Below, one piece after another: positions 43,902 to 51,973 of a stretch of DNA of 64,000 nucleotides (position 1 is its first letter; every line of letters starts with the position of its first letter). Below the pieces are notes generated by a model. The model had not been told where the DNA came from, did no database searches, and saw only the letters and a program-made list of their open reading frames with translations. The translations under genes and the position numbers were made by a program. The stretch is from Vanrija pseudolonga. Taxonomy: Eukaryota > Basidiomycota > Tremellomycetes > Trichosporonales > Trichosporonaceae. The stretch covers positions 310,001-374,000 of the forward strand of contig NC_085854.1 in the NCBI RefSeq assembly GCF_020906515.1, in the 5' to 3' direction.

Positions 43902-44728
43902 TTGTAGCCGCGCGTTGCGAAGTATGCATGCTGTTGCAGTGTTGGTCTTGATCGGAGGTAGGGGTGTGCCTCGTGCATGCCACGAGCCGCGGCGCCACGC
44001 CGCGCCGGCCATCATCCTGCCACCCTGCTGCGAGCATCACCCGCCGCCGCACAGCGGGTGTTCGGCACCAGGTGCCACTGCACAGGTCCACGGTTCGAGC
44101 CGTGATGAGAATCCGGTCCCAAGGGGGTCCGGCGACGGGTTCGGGGGTAGAGTCGACCCCCTTTTGTGTGTGTGTGTGGATGTGGGTGTTCGTGGCGGGT
44201 GTGTGTGCTGCTCGGAGACGTCACACATATTTACATGAGGCTGGCTGGGTGGATGGAGGTCAGGCCAGCGTAGCGGAGAACAGTGTTCCGTCCGACTCGC
44301 GCTATGCACGTCCGGCACGGCCGTCAAGATTGAAGCTCCGCGCCGTTAAGGTTCAATCGAGCTAGCAGCTAGTAACTAGCAGCAGGCCAGGCCGGCGCGC
44401 ACGTCGCCTCGCGCACGCACAGCGCACGTGTAGCTCATTGGCTGCTGTCGTGATCATGTCATGTGGCACGTCGCGCGGCATGGCACGACAGCCACCTACA
44501 CGACAGGACAAGCTCGCGCATTCCGCAGGTCGCCGCCGCTGCCGATATTGCATGGCATGGGCCATTCCGCAAGGCGATGTTCTGCGCTTGTCGTGCAGCG
44601 CGCCGTGGGGCCGGCGTTCCTCGCGGCGTGGGGTATAAGAGGGGCTGCGTGCGGCAGTGCCGATGTTGCTCTTCCCACCCCCACTACACCACCACCCCCA
44701 CCCCCACCAAACCTCACCAACTACGACC
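43902..44728. promoter_or_regulatory. Spacer between array genes 6 and 7
   Basis: An 827-bp spacer. A (TG)n-like stretch lies at about 44164-44208. The shared promoter block and TATA box lie at 44518-44642. Confidence 0.65.
44518..44642 (+). promoter_or_regulatory. Promoter block of gene 7, shared with gene 6
   Basis: GCATTCCGCAGGTCGCCGCC begins the block; ATGGCAT and GCGATG segments follow, and it ends in GGGGTATAAGAGGGG. The block is collinear with 43231-43348, with small indels. Confidence 0.7.
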
Positions 44729-44798
44729 ATGTCCGACGTGTGGAAAGGCTTTGAGCGCGAGTACGAGGAGCTTCCGGTGCGCTGCTGCCTCTGCTGCC

Positions 44799-44860
<62 letters not shown>

Positions 44861-45292
44861 GCACCCTGCTGACCCGCGCCCAGGAGTACACCCCGGAGAC
44901 GGTCACGGCCGAAGACCTCGCCAATGGCATCGTTTGGCAGAGCTTCGAATCGTGGGTCGTCGTAGGCGCCTCGCCTCGCCTTGGCCCGGACACGCAGGTG
45001 CAGGTGGCATAACTGACACCACGCCCCCGCACAGGTACAACCAGTACGTCAAGTACAACGGCAAGCCGTCCGACTATGACCGCCAGCGTATCATCCGCGA
45101 GCACGTCGCCGCCGTTGCCGGACGCGTAGGTGTCGCACCGCATGCCGCTGGCCACCGGCCACCGGCCACCCCCAAGGGCAAGCTCACACCCCACAACAGG
45201 AGATCCAGTCCAAGAATCTCTACTGGATCAGGCCCGACGAGGCCATCGACAAGGCTACCGAGCTCTTGCACTTGGACTTGGCGTCGGATTGA
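44729..45292 (+). CDS. DUF3759-like small protein, array gene 7
   Basis: Four exons (44729-44776, 44884-44951, 45035-45125, 45200-45292), 99 residues. Sequence: MSDVWKGFEREYEELP, EYTPETVTAEDLANGIVWQS, YNQYVKYNGKPSDYDRQRII, REHVAAVAGR, EIQSKNLYWIRPDEAIDKAT. Sister of gene 6 by the VT.ED/DLANGI segment and by promoter. Exon 3 is one codon shorter than usual (91 nt). Intron 1 contains a (CTG)20 tract. The C-terminus is acidic (LDLASD). Confidence 0.86.
44800..44859 (+). repeat. (CTG)20 triplet repeat in intron 1 of array gene 7
   Basis: Twenty uninterrupted CTG units, preceded by interrupted CTG/CCT units from about 44781. It lies between the donor at 44777 and the acceptor CCCAG at 44879-44883, so it is intronic. 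Confidence 0.92.
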
Positions 45293-45738
45293 AGTTTGTA
45301 CCGAACGAGCGAGCGAGTGAGGGTGCTTGGCGGGTCGGGCATAGCGTGTCCTGCGAATGAAAGAAGCAATGGCCGTTGAATCGAGTAGCCGGCGCGTCAT
45401 GGCACGCTGCTTCGCCTTGTAGTGGTGCATGGACGTGACGATGCTGTCGCCATGAGGCCTGACCGAGGGGTTGAAGCTGAACGGCACTGCGTGCTACGTC
45501 GCGCCGAGCGCGCGTGAGTGCTCAATCCACGTCAGTGGTGAGCCTGCCTTGTGGTCGTGCCTGGTGACGACAGACACCACCACCCCCGCCGCCGCCACAC
45601 TCGACTTCCAGCGGGATGAGTGGGATGCTGTCAGCGCAGCAGCAGCGTGCGACACTGCTCGATCGGGCTAAGCGAGCATCAACACTTTGTCCACTAACGT
45701 GTCAATCACCCATCCTCTCCCTACCTACGACTCGCACA
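45293..45738. other. Spacer between array genes 7 and 8
   Basis: A 446-bp spacer without a supported gene or clear TATA box. (GAGC)n-like GAACGAGCGAGCGAGTGAG near 45302-45320. Confidence 0.45.
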
Positions 45739-46256
45739 ATGCCCGCTGCACCAGGAGACGCCGAGTATCTCGACGCACAGCTCGTCGCCAACAAGGAGAC
45801 GTACACCACTCGTCTGGTACGCGCGCGGCTGCACGAGAGCTCAGCTGACGAAAGGCCCAGGAGCCGGGGAGCATCACGACCGAGGTGCTTGCGCTGGGCG
45901 TGATGAAGGGTGCGTGGGGGATAGTCATAGTGGCGGGGTAGAGCTGACAACAGACCTTAGACGCGCTCGACGAGTTCGTCGACCAAGGAAGGCCACGCGG
46001 CCGCTGACCTGCACAGATACCACCGGATAGTGTCCGCCGACGGCGCGCCAAAGCACAAGCACGAGCGCGTGGGGTATCTCGAGCTGGCAGCGACCAAGGT
46101 CGTCGGCGATGTGCGTGGGCTGGGCTTGGGTGTGGGCTGGGGCTCGCTGACGAACAACAATAGCAGGTCAAGGGACGCGACTTTGGGGGACGGGTCGACC
46201 CCGACGCGGCGGAGAAGCTCGTCGTCAAGGAGCTCGAGTTTGTCACTAGGTCATGA
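45739..46256 (+). CDS. DUF3759-like small protein, array gene 8 (five-exon type, most diverged)
   Basis: Five exons (45739-45816, 45861-45909, 45961-45973, 46017-46110, 46167-46256), 107 residues. The 13-nt microexon (45961-45973) and the 94-nt fourth exon mark it as a family member, but residues are hardly conserved: a longer N-terminus (MPAAPGDAEYLDAQLVANKE), ITTEVLALGVMKDALDEYHR, LELAATKVVGD, VKGRDFGGRVDPDAAEKLVV. The EF.TK..DWL motif is gone. The donor after the microexon is a weak GTTCGT. It could be a functional outlier or a gene in early decay; no stop interrupts the spliced frame. Confidence 0.72.
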
Positions 46257-46962
46257 GGGGCGAGGGTACCCTCGGTGATGGCGACGTCGTAGTAGTAGAG
46301 CTGGCTGGTGGATGCATGCTACCGCCTGTCGCTGTACCGCAGTGTCCTCGTCGCGGTCGCCCTCGTTGCCGCTGTGTGAAGGTGTCGCGCTGGCTGCTTG
46401 TTGTCCAGCCGTTGATGATGTCATACCCTTGTGGCATGGCGATGGGCGTGTAGTCTCGCTACCGTCGAGTCGGGTTTGCCGACGGGCGAGACGGGCACGA
46501 GTAGCGAGCACGCAGCATCACGTCGACTGCGCGCGCAGCGAGTAGCATACCGCCCTCCTCGCAAAGCACACTTGCGCACGCCTAGCCGCTTCGAGGGCGT
46601 CGAGACGCCTCGCGTCGGTCGGCATAACCTCGAATCTGACGCCCGCCCACCCACCCGGCTAGCAGCTACAGCTATTCTCGCCCACCACGTGAAGCCGCCG
46701 TCGCTATTTCCGTTGTGCCCGTTGTCGTTGCGAGGTATGATGAAGTGTCAAGCGAGCGAGATGAATGGTGACGAGATGAGCACGAGGTGATCGCGGCGGG
46801 AGGGAGGGAGGGGGCGGCAGTGCTGCTGGTGGTTGTGCTGTGACACGCTGGCCGACCTCGCCTCGACGCACATATAAAGGCCTGCTCTTGCTCGTTTCCC
46901 CCTCATCCGCTCTTCACCTCACTTCCTCCCCTCCTCAACAACAACAACACACACAAAGCACC
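46257..46962. promoter_or_regulatory. Spacer between array genes 8 and 9
   Basis: A 706-bp spacer. ACATATAAAGGCC with TATAAAG at 46873-46879 is a good TATA box, 90 bp before the ATG of gene 9. The leader between is CA- and CT-rich. Confidence 0.65.
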
Positions 46963-47478
46963 ATGTCCGACCAGTTCCAGGACCAGTACAACCAGGTTCA
47001 GAACCTCGCCCCTGTGAGTGGCCCTCTTCCTCCTCGCCACCTTCCTCCCCTTCCCCTCCTCCACCCTCGACGCACGTTAACCCGTGGCACAGGAGGAGCA
47101 CCGCGCCAAGCTCACGCACGAGCTCGCTGCTGGCGCCGTCTCGTACGAGGCTGCCAAGAAGTAAGCCCCGCCTTGCCCGCCTTCCCCGCGCCCAGCGCGC
47201 CCACTCACACGCACCCCAGGTACGAGGAGTACCGCGCCCAGAACGGCGAGCCCGACAGCCACGCCAAGCGCGACGAGATCATCGCCGGCTTTGCGGGTGC
47301 CATTGGCGACCGCGTGAGTTTGGTGTGGTGTGGGGTGTGGCTGGCTCGCCACGACCAACCCCAGAGCGCTGGATGCCCGCTAACCCGCCCCCAGGAGTTC
47401 GAGACCAAGGGCCTCGACTGGCTCGACCGCGACAAGGTCGTCCAGGACGCCACGCAGCAGGTGTCCAACGCCGTCTAA
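46963..47478 (+). CDS. DUF3759/CipC-like small protein, array gene 9
   Basis: Four exons (46963-47013, 47093-47160, 47220-47313, 47395-47478), 98 residues. Canonical: EEHRAKLTHELAAGAVSYEA, YEEYRAQNGEPDSHAKRDEI, IAGFAGAIGDR, EFETKGLDWLDRDKVVQDAT. The N-terminus MSDQFQDQYNQVQNLAP resembles gene 10. Strong TATA box and A/C-rich leader; codon bias is high, which suggests strong expression. Confidence 0.92.
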   Translation: MSDQFQDQYNQVQNLAPVSGPLPPRHLPPLPLLHPRRTLTRGTGGAPRQAHARARCWRRLVRGCQEVSPALPAFPAPSAPTHTHPRYEEYRAQNGEPDSHAKRDEIIAGFAGAIGDRVSLVWCGVWLARHDQPQSAGCPLTRPQEFETKGLDWLDRDKVVQDATQQVSNAV

Positions 47479-48670
47479 GCGTCGCCGCCGCCCGGCGCGC
47501 CCTGCCCGCCCACACGCAGTCGATAGGATGAAGACGCAGCAGCAGTCAGAAGAAGCACAGACACGATGATGACGCGATGCGATAACATGTTCACGACGCT
47601 GCGCACGTTGCGAGACGGGGGGCCACCGGGGCACGACGACTGACCGACTGACGCTAGGCGCCGCCGTTGCGCCACGGCGTGATGCGTGACGCTGCGCCAC
47701 GGCTGGCAGTCAGTCCTGCGCCTGCGCGCCTGCCTGCGCTAGCTGCCTTCCTCCTCGCCACTGTATCCGCCTCGCATCCCATCACTGTCGCCCTCGCCGT
47801 CGCTGTTGCATTGAGCGTGAGAAACGTCGCGACGATCATGACGCAAGCTCAAACGCACACACAACGAGTGATTAGATTGATTGCTTCTGTTTGTGTCTAT
47901 TTCAGTGACTCGGGCCTGAAGGGCGGCTGAGGGAAGGCAGGGAAGGCGCAGGGCCGACTGACGATCACGTCTGCGTCTGCGCACCGCGACGCACTGCCTC
48001 GTCTGCACAATGGCTCTTTTGCATCAGGCGCAGCAGCAACACACACACGCTCGGTTGGATTGGATTGGATTGCCCAGAAGCGAGAAGGAAGGCAGCATGC
48101 AGTAACTCAAGACCCGCCCGGTCGCCCGCCCTACGCCGTACACCGCCGACCACCCGGCGACGCGACAACCGTCCCCTCGCGCTGCCTTCCCCTCCCCGCC
48201 CACCCGGCCGCCCGGTTGCCTCACCTTCCTCCGAGTGCACAATTGGTGCCCATTAGGGCGCGCTGCTGCAATTTACCTCCTGACGGCAGGCAGCAGGCAG
48301 CAGGCAGCCTGACGCGCTGCGCGCCCACACACGCCAAGCAACCCCCTCTTTCCCGATTTAGCCCTTGGTCGGCATGCCAAGCGGCATGTCATCAACGTCT
48401 CATCTGGCGTCGTCCGTGTCGTGTCAGGGGGGGGGGGGGGGGCAGTCGCCTTTGCTGGCGATCACTGGCTCGCAACGAGGCCCTGGTGCACAGCTCTGGT
48501 AGTAGCAACCCTCTGACGTCGGCTGGCGTGCTGCGTGTCGCTCGCCTCGTCGCGCTGGCCGCAGCTTAAGTACTTATAAGCCGCGTTCCTCCATCTCGAC
48601 GTTCCTCCAACCGCACTCTCTTCCTCTCTACTACCACCCACCACCACCCACCACCACCAAAACAACCACC
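47479..48670. other. Spacer between array genes 9 and 10
   Basis: A 1.2-kb spacer. It contains a short (TTGGA)n run at about 48053-48070, a 16-G homopolymer at 48427-48442, and ACTTATAAGCC with TATAAG at 48575, 96 bp before gene 10. A CCACCACCCACCACCAC leader repeat lies just before the ATG. There is no supported gene. Confidence 0.55.
48427..48442. repeat. Poly-G tract (16 nt)
   Basis: An uninterrupted run of 16 G about 245 bp upstream of array gene 10. Confidence 0.9.
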
Positions 48671-49173
48671 ATGTCCGACTTCCAGGCCCTCGACCGCGCG
48701 TCGCAGAACTACAACCAGTACGGCAACGTGAGTCGCCCGGCTTCCTTCCTCTTCCCCATGGCAGCAGCTGACACCACACCCAGCCCGACCACCCCGAGCA
48801 CGAGGCCAAGCTCTCGCACGAGCTCATCGGCGGCGCTGCTGCCTTTGCCGCCGCCAAGGCGTGAGTTGGGGCGTGAACAACGCACCGCCTTGCTTCTGTC
48901 AGCTCACACACACCCCGCAGCTACCAGAACCACCTCGCGGCCAACGGCCAGCCCCAGTCGCACGCCAACGCCAAGGCCCTCCTCGCCGGCTTTGCCGGTG
49001 CCTTCATCGACCGCGTACGTGGCGGCGTTTCCAAGGCCTGCAGGCCAGTCCAGTCCACTAACACAGCCCAGGAGTTCGAGACCAAGGGCCTCAACTTCCT
49101 CGACCGCGAGAAGGCCAAGCGCCACGCCGTCGAGCAGGCCGAGCAGCAGGTCAACGCCGGCCAGTGGCAGTAA
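48671..49173 (+). CDS. DUF3759/CipC-like small protein, array gene 10
   Basis: Four exons (48671-48727, 48784-48860, 48921-49014, 49072-49173), 109 residues, the longest copy. Canonical: PEHEAKLSHELIGGAAAFAA, YQNHLAANGQPQSHANAKAL, LAGFAGAFIDR, EFETKGLNFLDREKAKRHAV, then a Gln-rich tail ending in GQWQ. Exon 2 is 77 nt, as in gene 1. Last gene of the array; the downstream reductase gene has a similar TATA context. Confidence 0.92.
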
Positions 49174-49836
49174 ATGCCGCGCGGTGACACGAAACATGAC
49201 GACGACAACGACGTAATGAGATATGCAGTAGTTTGATAGCGAGCATGCAGTATTACTCGCGCCGTACTCCAGCGGAGGTGGGAGGTGGTTGTCACCGCAG
49301 ACGCGTGCGTACCTTGGACCAGCTAGCCAGCTCGGCGCGGCCCACGTGTCGGCCTGTGAGTTCCCATGCTCCGCCTTCCTTCATTGCCGCAGCAGCCGAA
49401 GACGCCGACACATAGGCTATGCACGCGCCGTCACTCTTGCGCGCGGGGGGGAAGAAGGCAGACACGGCAAGCATGGCGAGGGTAGAAGCACAGCTCGCCG
49501 ACGGCCGCCCACGACGCGACTTTTAATCTGGCCCCCCATGCCCGACGGCCGGCGGCAATGTGCCTCGCCAAGCCGGGACCAAGGAGCCGACTTGACCACA
49601 ACTTGTCCATCGGCCTTGGCGTGCTTTCGCTTCACACCTCGCGCTTTACTCATCGCTGTGTCATCATGACTGATTACGAGGGAGGGCGCGGGGGTGGTTC
49701 GGCGACGCGTGAGGGGGTATAAGAAGTGCAGGGGGGGAGGGGGCTCACTGACCTCACCAACACGCCCAGCGTCCTCACCCCCTCCCCCTCAACCCAACTC
49801 ACCCCACCTCACCTCACCCCAGCCCACACACCCACA
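49174..49836. promoter_or_regulatory. Region between array and reductase gene
   Basis: A 663-bp region. GGGGGTATAAGAAGTG at 49713-49728 is a TATA region 119 bp before the reductase ATG and nearly the same as that of array gene 2. Confidence 0.6.
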
Positions 49837-51239
49837 ATGCCAGCCCTCACCCCCGGCTCCCTCGTCCTCGTCACCGGCGCCTCAGGCTTCATGGGCACGT
49901 AAGTCGCTTCCCTCCCCTTCGGTCGTCACCACGCGCCCGCGGCCTAACCCCCGCCCAGCCACACGGTCGGCACGCTCCTCGACGCCGGTTTCGCGGTGCG
50001 CGCGGCCGTGCGCTCCGCCGACAAGGGCGAGCACCTCAAGGCCGAGTTCCCCGCGCACGCCGAGCGGGTCAGCTATGCCATCGTGCCGGACATGAGCGAG
50101 GTGGGTATCTCCTTCTCTTGTACGGCCCGCCCAGCTCACGCCCCAGCCAACCGCCTACGACGCCGCCGTCGTCGGCGTCGATGCCGTCGTGCACCTCGCG
50201 TCCCCGACCGACCTGATGACCCCCGGCCCGCCCTCGGTCATCATCCAGCCCGCGATCGACGGCGTCGTCAACGTCCTCTCGGCGGTACAGCGCTTCGCGC
50301 CGACCGTCCAGCGCGTGGTCCAGATGAGCTCGGTCGGCGCCATCGCGACCGTGGGCAAGGGCAGCGTGCCCGAGCCGGTCACGTACACCGAGGCTGGTGA
50401 GCTAGCGGGACGATGTGACTCCAAGCTTACACCCCCAGACTGGAACACGGAGGCCCTCGAGATCTGCGAGAAGGAGGGCGCCGCCGCCGGCCCCAACTTC
50501 AAGTACTCTGGTGCGTTGGTGGGTCTGAGTTGACTAACGCCGCAGCGTCCAAGATTGCCGCCGAGAAGGCGTTCTGGGACTTTATCGCCGAGCGCAAGCC
50601 GCACTGGGACGGCGTGGCGCTTATCCCGACTTATGTGGGTATGGCGGGGGCGAGTACGGCTGACGGCAGTGCGTTGGCCCTTCGAACGGCTTCTCGGCCA
50701 CTGGCGGCGTCGCTGGCCCCATTGGTGCGTACACCGTGTCGCGCAGCGCTCACACCTCCTAGCCATGGTCGTGCCCTTCCTCCAGCCTGGTATCCCGGAC
50801 CAAGCGCTGGCCAACTCGTTTGACAACTTTATCGACGTCCGCGACGGTGAGTGTGGCGTGGGACATGCTGTCGGACGTCCACTGACCCTTCAGTCGCCCT
50901 GGCCATCCTCAAGTCCCTCACGCTTCCTCAGGCGGGTGGCGAGCGCATCATCCTCTCCGCCGACACGCTCTTCGGCAACGACTTTGCAGTGGTGGGTAGG
51001 CTCTACTGTGCCCACACGAGCCGCACTCACACGCCACGCAGGTCGCAGGCACGCTCCCCAACCTGCCCACTGGCATCAACAAGGGCAACGCCGACCCGGC
51101 GTACCGCGCCTCCCTGGCCGCCTCGAGCGTCGTGTACGACGGGCACAAGGCCGAGCGCGTGCTCGGGATCACGTATCGCAAGCGCGACGAGTCGATCAAG
51201 GACACGTTCAAGGCGATCCGCGCCAAGCTCGCCATCTAG
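49837..51239 (+). CDS. NAD(P)-dependent reductase, GRE2/dihydroflavonol-reductase-like SDR
   Basis: Nine exons (49837-49898, 49959-50100, 50147-50396, 50439-50510, 50546-50634, 50670-50724, 50763-50846, 50894-50991, 51042-51239) give 349 residues, the usual extended-SDR length. Landmarks are the nucleotide loop VTGASGFMGTHTVGTLLDAG, VDAVVHLASPTDL, QRVVQMSSVGAIATVG with the catalytic Ser region, and YSASKIAAEKAFWDF with the YxxxK pair, then VCVGPSNGF-like GFSATGGVAGPIA. It would reduce a carbonyl (methylglyoxal, isovaleraldehyde or another ketone/aldehyde) with NAD(P)H in the cytosol; the exact substrate cannot be read from sequence. The first exon ends inside the nucleotide loop. Confidence 0.92.
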
Positions 51240-51973
51240 GCAGGGAGGCCTTAGAACTCTAGACGCTCCACAGCACCGCCACCCATCCATCACATGTATC
51301 TCATGCCGAACCGGCACGGCACGGCGCGGCACCTGACTTACATATTGCTCCACTGACGGACAAACCTGACCGGCGACCCACTCTCTGCCCGCCCCCGCCC
51401 GCGCCCACCATCATCAAGTACCCGTGTCACCGGCGCGAAACCCACTGCGGCGCGTCCGGCATCCCGTATCGCGATAATGGCCGCAGTCGCCGTCGACAGC
51501 CGCTGCCGCCGGGGTCAGCGTTATCTATCGCTCGTTATCGCCGTGTGGGCGGTGCGGGGTGCGGACACCCACAGCGCGAGCTAGCGAGCGGCTCCACCCC
51601 CGCTCGCTCACGCCACCACGGCCCCGCGTCCGCTCGACTACGCCGTGCCCCGCCCCCGAGCGAGTTCGGTATGTGCCTCGTGCCGCGGGGCGTGCGGGGC
51701 GGGGCATGGCGGGTATGGAGATCCCCTCGAGGCATGGTGGACGGCCAGAAGGATCTCGCAGCCCGACAGCTTGCGCCGATCGGGTATTCGGACAACGGAC
51801 AGGAGGGGTGGCGACTGACAGCGCCTTGGCCACGCAACAGTTAGCATCGTACCACATTTCCCAGCGGTGCAAAAGAAGGCTGAACTACACCGCACAGCTG
51901 TGTCGCACATATTAGGTTTGCATTGTAGTCACACGGGACTATGAATACACAGACTTCTGGTACTACCAAAGAC
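51240..51973. other. Convergent 3' region, reductase / sugar transporter
   Basis: A 734-bp region between two convergent genes, GC-rich, with no supported gene. It probably holds both 3' UTRs. Confidence 0.5.

Noticed and set aside
44060-44130. tRNA-like B box (CGGTTCGAGCCG)
   Set aside because: No matching A box, acceptor stem or anticodon arm could be laid out around it.
44657-44872. Poly-cysteine reading frame
   Set aside because: It reads through the intronic CTG repeat of array gene 7; spliced phase and paralogues show this is not coding.
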